Source: an uncultured Acidobacteriaceae bacterium (GTDB lineage Bacteria > Acidobacteriota > Terriglobia > Terriglobales > Acidobacteriaceae). Taken from it: a stretch of 64,000 nt of DNA. The stretch is taken from positions 1-64,000 of the forward strand of contig CAIMKZ010000098.1 in assembly GCA_903842065.1 (NCBI GenBank). Reading direction: 5' to 3'. Under the pieces are notes generated by a model, which was given only the letters and a program-made list of their open reading frames with translations, was not told the DNA's origin and ran no database searches. Each line of letters starts with the position of its first letter. The first letter of the stretch is position 1. Made by a program: the position numbers and the translations under genes. Shown in pieces: positions 1 to 7,532 of this stretch.

Positions 1-4
1 ATGG

Positions 5-32
5 AAAAGGCCCAGCTTTGGCTGGGCCTTTT
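5..32. terminator. Rho-independent terminator hairpin
   Basis: A perfect 12-bp inverted repeat (AAAAGGCCCAGC / GCTGGGCCTTTT) with a 4-nt loop TTTG. The A-run on one side and T-run on the other would let it work in both directions. It probably ends a gene left of the window. From about 33 to 240 I see no gene. Confidence 0.75.
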
Positions 33-252
33 CTGTGGCTGTTTCTGATGTTGGGGATAGTGTAGGGGATTTTGGGGTAATTATCGGCAACGGTGGGGAG
101 GGATTTTTGGGGCGGGTCGAGGGTGGTGGGTGCCCCGGGTCCTGGAGTTGTGGGTGGTTGAGAAAAATTCCGTTGCAAATTGAAAAGCGGTGGTAAAATT
201 TTGCCGCGCCGGGAAAGGCCTTGAGGCTGGTTGCGGCGAGAAGGAGGGCGAA

Positions 253-465
253 ATGCCTGAGAGCGTTTACAAGGTGATTGAACTGGTTGGAACGAGCACG
301 GATTCGTGGGAGAAGGCTGCGGCGGTGGCGCTTACGACAGCGTCAAAATCGCTGCGGGACCTGCGCGTGGCCGAGGTGGAGTAGCTCGACATCCATGTGG
401 AGAACGGCAAGCTTGTGTATCGGACGAAGCTGAGCGTTTCGTTCAAGTACCAGGTGGAGAAGTAG
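253..465 (+). pseudogene. Dodecin family protein, interrupted by an in-frame amber stop
   Basis: Dodecins are small flavin- or CoA-binding proteins that form hollow dodecamers. The frame opens at ATG 253 behind a strong Shine-Dalgarno (AAGGAGG, 241-247) and reads MPESVYKVIELVGTSTDSW, the family N-terminus. TAG at 382-384 (codon 44) stops it after the segment SKSLRDLRVAEVE. The same frame then continues for 26 codons, LDIHVENGKL...SFKYQVEK, to TAG 463-465. This continuation is the normal dodecin C-terminal strand pair, and the total of 70 codons is the usual family length. The stop sits where relatives have a charged residue before Leu-Asp, so one base change from AAG, GAG or CAG explains it. 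TAG ends many other genes here, so a changed code is unlikely. It is a recent pseudogene, a readthrough gene or a sequence error. Confidence 0.8.
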
Positions 466-519
466 GAAAGACAGCTATTAGCTTCTAGCTATTTTGTGGC
501 GGGTTGAGAGTTGTGGTTT

Positions 520-642
520 CCCAGGTCTCAAAATCGAGACCTGGGGCACCCAGAGGTGTCGTTGGTTGAGAGTGGCGAAGTGAGGGTTGGTGTTTCCCCA
601 CCCTAGCCGCAAAAACAAAGACGCGGCGAGGGTGGGGCACCT
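520..642. repeat. Two dispersed palindromic elements in tandem
   Basis: The first (520-545) has arms CCCAGGTCTC / GAGACCTGGG with a 6-nt loop and is followed by GGGCACCCA. The second (about 598-641) has arms built on CCCACCCTAGCCGC / GCGGCGAGGGTGGG, also followed by GCACC. Both are members of the window-wide palindrome family discussed in the findings. A run of AGCTATTAGCTTCTAGC-like sequence (473-495) precedes them. Confidence 0.7.
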
Positions 643-668
643 ATGTTCGTGGTGGGTTGAGTTCTGCT

Positions 669-1538
669 TTAGATCAGGATCATGTTGTCGTTGGTGGAGA
701 TGAATACGGTGCGGATGGTGGGGGCGATTTTCCGCATCCACTCGCCGAAGATGACCATTCCCTCTTCTTCGCCGGCTTCGTGCGAGATGAGGATGAGGGC
801 TTTCTTCGCACCGGAGGCGACGAGGTCGCGGGCGTACTCGACGGTCTCCCACTCGCGGACTTCCGAGGACATGGAGACGTCGGCCTTCTCCCATGCGGCG
901 ATGTTCTGGGAGAGGCCGTGGCCGCCCTGCATAACAGAGGTGACGAGCATGTTGGGGTCGCCGACGATGCGGACGGAGCGGGTGAACTCGCGCACGGCCA
1001 CCTGAGCGGCGACTACGCTGAGCTTGGTGGGCGGGAAGTGGAAGACTTCGTTGGCGTCCTTGTCCCAGCGCAGGAGACGGTTTTTGCCCTGGATCATGGG
1101 TTCGGGGCGGTAGAGGTGCCAGTGGTCGTGGATGCGCCAGACGACCATGCCGTTGGACTCGATGAAGTGACGCTTCTCGAGGTAGAGGGCCTCGTTTTTG
1201 ATGGGCTCGATGAGGTCGGCGTCGGTCCAGTAAGTGGGCTCGTGGCTGATGACGAAGTTGAGGCCCTGGGCGTGCGCCTTCCTGATGACCTCAAAGGTGG
1301 ACATGAAGCAGGAGGCGATGCCCTTGACGGGCGTGTTGGGGTCGCCGGTCTTGAAGGTGTCGCGGTAGGTCTTCGGGTTCCAGGTCATGTTGAGGTGGGC
1401 CTTGATGATGTCAACGACCTGCTGGGCGGTGGGCGGCGCTGCGGCCTGGGCGAAGGCTAGTTTGCCGAGCGAGGCGGCGGCTACGGCTGCGCCAACGGTT
1501 GCGATTGCCTGGCGGCGGGTGATGTAAGTGGACTTCAT
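669..1538 (-). CDS. Nif3-like metal-binding protein with Tat signal
   Basis: 289 residues. The N-terminus, ITRRQAIATVGAAVAAAS, is a twin-arginine signal peptide ending near AFAQA, so export in folded form is likely. The rest resembles the Nif3/YbgI (dinuclear metal, GTP cyclohydrolase 1 type 2-like) family. Candidate metal ligands are H99-E100 (VISHEP), H137-D138-H139 (RIHDHWH) and H253 plus E257-E259 (ISHEAGEEEG), which match the spacing of family ligand motifs. The molecular function of the family is poorly defined. The gene is second in a two-gene operon: its ATG overlaps the stop of the upstream Nif3-like gene by 4 nt, implying translational coupling. An exported Nif3-like protein is unusual because most members are cytoplasmic. 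Confidence 0.75.
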   Translation of the reverse strand: MKSTYITRRQAIATVGAAVAAASLGKLAFAQAAAPPTAQQVVDIIKAHLNMTWNPKTYRDTFKTGDPNTPVKGIASCFMSTFEVIRKAHAQGLNFVISHEPTYWTDADLIEPIKNEALYLEKRHFIESNGMVVWRIHDHWHLYRPEPMIQGKNRLLRWDKDANEVFHFPPTKLSVVAAQVAVREFTRSVRIVGDPNMLVTSVMQGGHGLSQNIAAWEKADVSMSSEVREWETVEYARDLVASGAKKALILISHEAGEEEGMVIFGEWMRKIAPTIRTVFISTNDNMILI

Positions 1539-2437
1539 GCGCGTAGCCTCCCTGCAAAGACGGGTTGGAATGGGTCGCCGACGTGGAGGGATTCAACGGG
1601 GATGCCGGTGAGGGTCTTTTTGACCCAGGCGGCGACTCCGCTGGCGGCTGCGTCAGAGGTGACGGCGAGGCCGAGCATGAGGAATCCCTTGCCGTGGCCG
1701 GCGTTGATCCAGTCTTCTGCGTAGACGAAGGCCTCCCACTCGCAGGCCTCGCCGGTGAGGATGAGGTCGAGGTTGGGGACCTTGGCGATCTCAGTGATGG
1801 CGGCGATGGTAAGGTAGCCGGGATGTACGGCGATCTTGGCGATCTTTGCCGTGGGTGCGCCGAGCAAGCGGGCGGACTTGCAGGCAAATTTGGCCTTGGC
1901 GGATTTCGAGAGCGCGAGAAGAGGCTGGGCAGGCAGGGTGACGATGGCGGTCTTCTCTTCAGGGTAGGGGGCGACGGCAGAGATGGAGCTTGAGGCCTTC
2001 CAGCCGAGGGCGTTGAGGAGGCCTTCGCTGGCCATGGAGGTCTTGCCGTACCAGTTTTCGGAGATGCGGTAGATGTTGAGGTTGTTGGATTCGATGAACT
2101 TCTTCTTGGCTGCGTAGAGGTCGGTTTTAATGACGACGGCCTTGCTGGAGCCGGCGGCCATGCCCTCGGCTACGCGAGAGGTGGAGGAGTCGACCGAGGT
2201 GCGGGGGGTTTCGTCCTCGTACCAGAAGTTGGGGTCCTTGGTGAGGATGAGGTTGGAGCCGTGGGCGACGGCCTGTTTGAGGACGTCGAGTGTGGGCGCC
2301 CAGGCTACGGCTACGCCTTTGACGGGTGCGTCGAGGGAGCCGGATTGCAGGCCGTCCCAGGACTGGTCTTTCCAGGTGGGCGCGGCGGCGGCGCGCAGGC
2401 GTTCGATGACGGTTGAAACTTTGGGTTGATCGGGCAT
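1535..2437 (-). CDS. Nif3-like paralogue lacking metal ligands
   Basis: 300 residues, starting MPDQPKVSTV behind GGAGG (reverse strand, about 2443). Its layout follows the neighbour: DAPVKGVAVAWAPTLDVL matches NTPVKGIASCFMSTFEVI, and GEACEWEAFVYAEDW matches SSEVREWETVEYARD. The residues that would bind metal are replaced: K67-D68 where the neighbour has H-E, RISENWY where it has RIHDHWH, and TSDAAASG where it has SHEAGEEEG. It therefore looks like a catalytically dead paralogue, perhaps a structural partner. Unlike the neighbour it shows no signal peptide, so the two would be in different compartments unless its true start lies elsewhere. First gene of the two-gene operon. Confidence 0.7.
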   Translation of the reverse strand: MPDQPKVSTVIERLRAAAAPTWKDQSWDGLQSGSLDAPVKGVAVAWAPTLDVLKQAVAHGSNLILTKDPNFWYEDETPRTSVDSSTSRVAEGMAAGSSKAVVIKTDLYAAKKKFIESNNLNIYRISENWYGKTSMASEGLLNALGWKASSSISAVAPYPEEKTAIVTLPAQPLLALSKSAKAKFACKSARLLGAPTAKIAKIAVHPGYLTIAAITEIAKVPNLDLILTGEACEWEAFVYAEDWINAGHGKGFLMLGLAVTSDAAASGVAAWVKKTLTGIPVESLHVGDPFQPVFAGRLRA

Positions 2438-2513
2438 GAAGCCTCCGTGGGTTTAGCGGCGCGAATTGCTGCCGGAATCACGGTAGGGGATGGGGATTGG
2501 GGGTGTCAAACGG

Positions 2514-2604
2514 CAGCTTTTAGCTGCTAGCTGCTAGCTTCTAGCTTTGTTGTGGCGGATTGGGATTTGTGGTTCCCGGGTCTCAACATCGAGACCCGGG
2601 GCAC
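2514..2604. repeat. AGCTGCTAGC-type simple repeat and dispersed palindrome
   Basis: 2514-2548 is a run of imperfect 7-8 bp units (AGCTTTT, AGCTGCT, AGCTTCT). The same low-complexity motif occurs at 473-495, 3205-3217 and 56742-56788. It is followed by a dispersed palindrome at 2575-2600 with arms CCCGGGTCTC / GAGACCCGGG and then GCACCC. Confidence 0.65.
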
Positions 2605-2659
2605 CCGGCGCTGCCTACTGGGCGATAGTAAACTTCAGACCGTAGTTGCCTGGAGGCAA

Positions 2660-3046
2660 ATGATGCAGACTGAGGCAGTCGCGGTGTTTCAGCAGTTCGT
2701 TGCCGCTATCAATGGTCACGATATTGAAGCACTGAGCGATCTCATGGCCCCGGACCATCTCTTTGTGGATTCCGCGGACAACCGTATGCAGGGCGCGCAG
2801 TTTATGCGGACCGGATGGCTTGGTTACTTTGCAATGTGTCCGGATTATTGGATTCGAGTAGAGAATCTGTTGTCGGAAGGGGAAACCGCACTGGCGACGG
2901 GCGAAGCGGGCGGGACCATCGATGGCACTGCATGGAAGATACCTGCGGCCTGGCAGGCCGTTATCAAGGGAGGGCAAGTATCCGAATGGAGGGTATTCGC
3001 GGACAACCAGCCGGTCCGCGAGATCCTGGCACGCCGCAAGCGATAG
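2660..3046 (+). CDS. SnoaL-like / NTF2-fold protein
   Basis: About 128 residues. Two adjacent ATGs (2660 and 2663) follow GGAGG at 2652-2656; the second has the better spacing. The open frame runs further upstream to 2552, but that part is the translated dispersed palindrome and is not credible. The sequence (EAVAVFQQFVAAINGHDIEAL...LMAPDHLFVDS, then GYFAMCPDYWIRVENLL and GTIDGTAWKIPAAWQAVIKGG) is typical of the SnoaL-like/nuclear-transport-factor-2 fold of small cone-shaped cytoplasmic proteins. This fold includes isomerases, hydrolases and ligand-binding proteins, so no substrate can be named. Stands alone. Confidence 0.7.
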   Translation: MMQTEAVAVFQQFVAAINGHDIEALSDLMAPDHLFVDSADNRMQGAQFMRTGWLGYFAMCPDYWIRVENLLSEGETALATGEAGGTIDGTAWKIPAAWQAVIKGGQVSEWRVFADNQPVREILARRKR

Positions 3047-3085
3047 CAGGGTGGACGAGGAGTGGCGGATTGGGGGTCGATCTCT

Positions 3086-3267
3086 CCCGGGTCTCAGAAT
3101 CGAGACCCGGGGTACCCATTTTCGTGGTTGGTTCAGAGTGGCTGGTATAGGAATGTGGTTTCCCACCCAAACCGCAAAGTACGCGGTTTGGATGGGGCAC
3201 CCAGCTTCTAGCTTTGTCGTGGCGGGTTGGGGGTGGTGGTCTCCCAAGTCTCAGAATCGAGACCTGG
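3086..3267. repeat. Cluster of three dispersed palindromes
   Basis: Three elements lie in 180 bp: 3086-3111 (CCCGGGTCTC / GAGACCCGGG), 3162-3197 (CCCACCCAAACCGC / GCGGTTTGGATGGGG) and 3242-3267 (arms based on AAGTCTC / GAGACCT, one arm with a mismatch). Each is followed by a GGGGCACCC- or GGGGTACCC-like end and preceded by a G/T-rich GGCGGGTTGGG-like stretch. Confidence 0.75.
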
Positions 3268-3273
3268 GGCACC

Positions 3274-3348
3274 CAGATTCAGTGGTTGGTCAGATTCAGT
3301 GGTTGGTCAGATTTATTAGTTGGTCAGATTCAGTGGTTGGTCAGATTT
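3274..3348. repeat. 17-bp tandem repeat, 4.4 copies
   Basis: Units of CAGATTCAGTGGTTGGT at 3274-3290, 3291-3307, 3308-3324 (diverged: CAGATTTATTAGTTGGT) and 3325-3341, plus a partial CAGATTT. The array begins at the end of a dispersed palindrome and stops 26 bp before the response-regulator stop codon, so it lies in the 3' flank of that gene. It may have grown from the palindrome's own flank. Confidence 0.85.
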
Positions 3349-3374
3349 GAGCTACATGCCTACTCTGAGCCTGG

Positions 3375-4127
3375 CTACTGTTCGGTGTCGTTTTCTGTGG
3401 CTGGAATTACGCCGGCGTCGCGGAGCATCTGGGTGTCTGCGAATCGGTATCCGATGTAGACGTCGGTCAGGAGATAGACGGGGCTGGAGGGGTCGTCTTC
3501 GATTTTTTTGCGGAGCTGGCGCATGAAGGTGCGGAGGTACTCGACCTCTTCGCGGAAGTCCGCGCCCCAGACGGCGGTGAGGAGTCTGGAGTAGGTGACG
3601 ACGCGTCCAGCGCGGCTCATGAGGCAGTGGAGTATGTCGAATTCCTTGCGGGTGAGCTTGATGGGCTCGTTGCGCTTGGTGACGCGGCGCTTGACGGGAT
3701 CGAGGATGACCTCGCCGATGTCGATGGGCGCGTCTTCAGCGCGTGCGGGAGCGTGAACGCGGCGCACGGCGGAGCGGATGCGAGCGATGAGTTCGCGGGT
3801 GGAGAAGGGCTTGGTGACGTAATCGTCGGCGCCGAGTTCGAGTGCCTGGACCTTGTCTTCTTCCTGGTCGCGGACGGTGAGCATGAGAACGGGCAGGCGC
3901 GGTGCGATGGCGCGGATGCGGCGAAGGGTCTCCATGCCGCCGATGCCGGGCATGTTCATGTCGAGGAGCACTGCGTCGCATGGCGCAGCGCGCAGTGCCA
4001 GCAGCGCCTCTTCACCGCGCGAGGCCTCGGTGATCTGAAAGCCGAGTTCCATGAGCGGGGGACGCAGGGCGCGTCGGATGGCGGGCTCGTCGTCAACTAC
4101 AAGAATGCGAATTGCGGGCTGATTCAT
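3375..4127 (-). CDS. KdpE-like response regulator (receiver + winged helix)
   Basis: 250 residues. The receiver domain (about 7-120) has the acidic pair D12-D13, phosphoacceptor D56 (VLLDMNMPG), T84 and K106 (DYVTKPFS). The C-terminal OmpR/PhoB-type winged-helix DNA-binding domain (about 135-235) has the typical KLTRKEFDILHCLM and LRTFMRQLRKKIE segments and ends YIGYRF, as in KdpE. The ATG overlaps the stop of the upstream histidine kinase gene by 4 nt, so the two form one translationally coupled operon. No kdpFABC genes are in the window. The closest candidate targets are the divergent porin and permease genes. The assignment as KdpE-like rests on overall sequence style. Confidence 0.9.
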   Translation of the reverse strand: MNQPAIRILVVDDEPAIRRALRPPLMELGFQITEASRGEEALLALRAAPCDAVLLDMNMPGIGGMETLRRIRAIAPRLPVLMLTVRDQEEDKVQALELGADDYVTKPFSTRELIARIRSAVRRVHAPARAEDAPIDIGEVILDPVKRRVTKRNEPIKLTRKEFDILHCLMSRAGRVVTYSRLLTAVWGADFREEVEYLRTFMRQLRKKIEDDPSSPVYLLTDVYIGYRFADTQMLRDAGVIPATENDTEQ

Positions 4128-5707
4128 GCTTTTCTTTCCTTGCTGCCGGTGCGGGGAATCGCGGCGAAAAATGTGGTGCCTTCGATCTCGCCGCTGGTGA
4201 CCCAGACGTGGCCGCGGTGCACCTGAGCCACGCGCTTAGCTACAGATAATCCTATCCCGGTACCCGAGGCGCCTGTTGAAGATTTCGAAGAGCGGTAGTA
4301 GCGCTCGAAGATGCGATCGCGGTCTGAGGCGGGAATGGCGGGGCTGAAACCGTGGACGGAAAAGACGACTTCCGCGCCCTCGACGGCGGCTCGAATGGTG
4401 ACCGGGGTGCCGAGCAGGGAGTATTTGCAGGCGTTGTCGACGTACTGGGTCAGCATCATGATCATGAGCTGGCGGTCACATTCGAGCTCGAGGTTTTCGT
4501 CGGCGACATCGAGGACGACCTTCATGCTGGCGAGGCGGTCCTTGAGCGCGAGCAGAATCTCCTCGATCATGGCGCTGACGTTGACGCGGGCGGAGTGGAG
4601 AACGATCTCGCCGGAGTCGAGCCTTGCGGTGGTGAGCAGGCGGGTGGTGAGTTCGTTGAGCACCTCGGTCTGCTCGTTGATGAGAGCGACGAGGTCGGCC
4701 TGCCCGATGGAGAGTTTGCCCATCTCGACGAGTCCGGTGCCTGCGGCGCGGATGGCGGTGAGCGGAGTCTTGTATGCGTGGGCGAGGCCATCGAGTACGG
4801 CGGCGCGCAACTGCTCGGCGCGGCGCTCGGCTTCGATGCGGCTCTCGTTGGCGATGGCGCGGTAGCGGTCGAAGGTGATGGCGATGAGCGATGCGATGGC
4901 GTTGTTGGTGAGCGGGCTGGTGTCACCGCGGACGACGAGGCTGCCGACAGGTACGGTGCCGAGGCGGACGACGCGACGGCCGACTCCGGTTTCGGGGTCG
5001 TCGTCGGTGTTCTCGAAGTAGTAGACGTTCTGCGCGATCTCCTGGGGATCGATGTTCCAGTAACCGGCGGTGTAGACCTGGTGGAGATCGGCATCGAATA
5101 CGGCGACGGCCTCGAGGGCGAAGATATCGTGGATGAGCTCGGCGAGCTGCGGGCCTGGCTGCGAGTGCAGGTTCAGATGCAGTGTCTGGCGAGTGAACTC
5201 GTAGAGGTCGTGCATCTGCCCGCCCCACAGCTCGGCCTCGCGGGAGTGATTTGCAACGCGCGCCGAGAGCTGGCTGACGATGAGGGCCACGACGATGAAG
5301 ACGAACAAGGCGACGGTGTGTACCGGCTCGGCGGCCTCGTCGAGGCGCAGAGCACGGGAGACGAAGAGGGTCTCGACTACGACGGCCGAGAACGAGACGA
5401 TAGCGGCTTGCCAGAAGCCGCTGAGCAGGGCGATGGAAACGACGATGAGGAGATAGAGGAGTTCCTCGACGGGGGCCAGCCCGCGCGCCCAGCGAGCCAG
5501 AGCGGCAACCAGGATTACAGCAAGGATGCCAAGGAGGCACTCGAGCACAAAGAGCACCAGCGCCTGCATGGAGCCTTTAAGGCGCCATGCGCGCAACTGC
5601 GGGAGTGCGGGAATGCTCTTATGCAGCAAGGTTGTCACTTTGCCCGGCGAGAAAGATTCTTTGGCTTCACCAACAGGATACGCGAGATGAGTGGAGGGGC
5701 GAAGCAT
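4124..5707 (-). CDS. KdpD-like sensor histidine kinase without the KdpD N-terminal domain
   Basis: Membrane sensor kinase paired with the downstream regulator. In order: four transmembrane helices in a DUF4118-type sensor module (starting MQALVLFVLECLLGILAV), a GAF-like region (DLYEFTRQTLHLNL to about VGSLVVRGDTSPL), a HisKA dimerisation domain with phosphoacceptor His in LAHAYKTPLTAI, and an HATPase_c domain with N box (YVDNACKYS) and G box (GASGTGIGLSVAKRV). The ATP-binding KdpD/Usp region of true KdpD is missing. Start is uncertain: ATG 5707 is used here; the frame is open to a TTG at 5806, and a later ATG lies just before the first membrane helix. Likely role: osmotic, potassium or nutrient sensing; signal unknown. 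Confidence 0.85.
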   Translation of the reverse strand: MLRPSTHLAYPVGEAKESFSPGKVTTLLHKSIPALPQLRAWRLKGSMQALVLFVLECLLGILAVILVAALARWARGLAPVEELLYLLIVVSIALLSGFWQAAIVSFSAVVVETLFVSRALRLDEAAEPVHTVALFVFIVVALIVSQLSARVANHSREAELWGGQMHDLYEFTRQTLHLNLHSQPGPQLAELIHDIFALEAVAVFDADLHQVYTAGYWNIDPQEIAQNVYYFENTDDDPETGVGRRVVRLGTVPVGSLVVRGDTSPLTNNAIASLIAITFDRYRAIANESRIEAERRAEQLRAAVLDGLAHAYKTPLTAIRAAGTGLVEMGKLSIGQADLVALINEQTEVLNELTTRLLTTARLDSGEIVLHSARVNVSAMIEEILLALKDRLASMKVVLDVADENLELECDRQLMIMMLTQYVDNACKYSLLGTPVTIRAAVEGAEVVFSVHGFSPAIPASDRDRIFERYYRSSKSSTGASGTGIGLSVAKRVAQVHRGHVWVTSGEIEGTTFFAAIPRTGSKERKA

Positions 5708-5895
5708 GAAGGATGGCTGGAAAATCCTGATGCGATCTTCATGTACGCAGAACGAAGCGGTTCTGGGCAGAGCCTGTTCCCGATTTGATAAGTGCCGTGC
5801 AATCAATTAGTCACGGGCGGCAAGATTGAGCCGCCGATGACATTGCGATGGATTTTTGTTTCTCATGTTTTCTTTATGCGAATTCAGCGTAACTA

Positions 5896-6072
5896 GATGC
5901 AGACGCGAAAGGCCGCAACTGCATCTTTTGCATATCCAGCGCCGGTCGCATGTAAGTCCGGCATTCACCGGTGAGCGCACTTACCTCGTGAGAGGAGGTG
6001 CCGAGGGTGAAAAGAAACAAGTCAGCCTCCACCGCTTTCCTTGGCAGTTGAACCTAAATAATTCTTCGGAGG
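5896..6072 (+). promoter_or_regulatory. Structured 5' leader of the porin gene (candidate cis-regulatory RNA)
   Basis: Between the divergent kinase and porin starts lies a leader with several strong stems: GATGCAG (5896-5902) with CTGCATC (5919-5925) closing an inner GCG/CGC pair; GTAAGT (5952-5957) with ACTTAC (5979-5984) enclosing CCGG (5958-5961) / CCGG (5968-5971); and CCTC GTGA GAGG (5984-5995), which can extend to GCAC...GTGC (about 5978-6001) at the expense of the previous stem. The two alternatives exclude each other, as in a switch. The ribosome site GGAGG (6068-6072) follows. I could not match it to a known riboswitch class; there is no cobalamin, TPP or clear c-di-AMP consensus. 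Confidence 0.5.
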
Positions 6073-6082
6073 ATTGTTAAGA

Positions 6083-7306
6083 ATGAAGATGAATCGCTTT
6101 GGTATCTATTCCGCGATGATAGCCGCAGCCGGCACGATGCTGCTGGCCGCCGCCACGTACGCTCAGACTCCGGCACCGGCCGCACCGGCTGCCCCTGCCG
6201 AGCCGGCGCCCGCGCCGCTTTCGACCTTCGTTCTCTCCGGTCCGTTGCAGTGGGTACCTCCGGCGACATTCGATGCCGGCCCTTTCGGCAAGCTGTCGGT
6301 AAACGCAATCGTTACCGGCTACGCGCAGGGACAGAACAACTCGATCCCCGGCGACGACGCCAAGCAGGCCACGCTGAGTAATGGCGCAGTCTTCATTCAG
6401 AAGGCGGACGGCAACTTCCAGTACTTTGTGCAGGCCGGTGTTTACGATCTGCCGACGATCGGGGCATCGTTCGTCAATGCGCAGAACACCGTGAGCAACC
6501 TGTACGGGCCGGTTCCGGTGGCCTTTGCAAAGATACTGGCGGGCAAGACCACCAGTTTTTCAATCGGCGCTCTGCCCACGCTGATGGGCGCTGAGTCCAC
6601 CTTCACCTATCAGAACTTCAACGTCTCCCGCGGCCTGCTCTGGTATCAGGAGAACGCCGTCAACCGCGGCATCCAGGTCAATCAGGCCATCGGCAAGCAT
6701 GTATCGGCCGCATTCAGCTGGAACGACGGTTACTATTCGAACCGCTACAACTGGCTGAGCGGCTCGATCACCTTCACCAATGGAGTCCACACACTGGTGT
6801 ACGACGGCATGGGCAACGCCGGCAAAACCGGCTACTCGACCGCCGCAACTCCGCTGACGCAGAACAACAGCTCGATGCACACGGTCATCTACACCTACCT
6901 GAAAGGTTCGTGGATTGCATCGGCCACCTACCAGTACTCGAACGTGCCGACGAACACGAAGATAGGCATCGCGAAGGGAGCGTCAACGAACGGCTTCGGC
7001 GGTTACCTGAGCAAGTCATTCAAGGGCGGCATCGCACTCCCGGTTCGCTTTGAGTACATCAAGCAGTCGGGTGCGGTTAACGGCCCCGATGCCAGCCTGC
7101 TCTACGGCCCGGGCAGTTCGGCAACGTCCTTTACGGCTACGCCGACCTATCAGAAGGGCGGATTCTTCTTCCGTACCGACCTGGGCGTGGTCAACACCAG
7201 CAACTCGAAGGGCTACGCCTTCGGACCCACCGGGATTGCCGCCAGCCAGTTCCGCGCCGCGGGTGAGTTCGGCTTCATCTTCGGCGACAACATCGCGAAG
7301 AAGTAA
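6083..7306 (+). CDS. Outer-membrane beta-barrel porin
   Basis: 407 residues. A signal peptide (MKMNRFGIYSAMIAAAG...AATYAQ) is followed by a Pro/Ala-rich linker (APAAPAAPAEPAPAP) and a barrel-like region with alternating hydrophobic residues, many Gly/Asn/Tyr, and short strand repeats such as GIQVNQAIGKHVSAAFSWND. The C-terminal segment AAGEFGFIFGDNIAKK suggests a final strand. It resembles the bbp2/OmpL-like porins of Acidobacteria. Substrate unknown. ATG 6083 is chosen because it lies 10 nt after GGAGG (6068-6072). It sits 226 bp upstream of an APC permease in the same orientation, suggesting that porin and permease take up the same solute across the two membranes. Confidence 0.8.
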   Translation: MKMNRFGIYSAMIAAAGTMLLAAATYAQTPAPAAPAAPAEPAPAPLSTFVLSGPLQWVPPATFDAGPFGKLSVNAIVTGYAQGQNNSIPGDDAKQATLSNGAVFIQKADGNFQYFVQAGVYDLPTIGASFVNAQNTVSNLYGPVPVAFAKILAGKTTSFSIGALPTLMGAESTFTYQNFNVSRGLLWYQENAVNRGIQVNQAIGKHVSAAFSWNDGYYSNRYNWLSGSITFTNGVHTLVYDGMGNAGKTGYSTAATPLTQNNSSMHTVIYTYLKGSWIASATYQYSNVPTNTKIGIAKGASTNGFGGYLSKSFKGGIALPVRFEYIKQSGAVNGPDASLLYGPGSSATSFTATPTYQKGGFFFRTDLGVVNTSNSKGYAFGPTGIAASQFRAAGEFGFIFGDNIAKK

Positions 7307-7375
7307 GCTCGGCAGGCACGCCTGCTAATTACAAGAAGCGAAGACTAGTGCCATGACTGCGAACATTGGTGCTTT

Positions 7376-7401
7376 CCCAGGTCTCAAAAACGAGACCTGG
7401 G
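7376..7401. repeat. Dispersed palindrome between porin and permease genes
   Basis: Arms CCCAGGTCTC / GAGACCTGGG with loop AAAAAC, followed by GGCACCCA. It lies inside a presumed operon, so it would be transcribed as a stable hairpin between the two coding regions and could affect relative expression. Confidence 0.8.
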
Positions 7402-7532
7402 GCACCCAAGTTCATGGGCACTATTACAAAATCACGCGGTCTCTGTACTAGCTCGCAGAGAAGGAATCAGAGAACCGAGTAAACCCCGGCAGACAGGCAC
7501 AACCAGACGAATCCAACTCTCAGGAGAAGATC

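Noticed and set aside
657..1460. Long plus-strand frames opposite the Nif3-like genes
   Set aside because: They mirror real genes on the other strand, have no ribosome site and encode Gly/Val/Asp-rich sequence typical of antisense frames in GC-rich DNA.
4352..5788. 478-codon plus-strand frame opposite the histidine kinase
   Set aside because: The minus strand encodes a clear sensor kinase with HisKA and ATPase motifs; the plus frame has no recognisable domain.
5896..6072. Assignment of the porin leader as a c-di-AMP (ydaO) riboswitch
   Set aside because: GGGTGAA and GTCAGC-like words occur, but the order and remaining consensus blocks do not fit, so only an unassigned structured leader is claimed.
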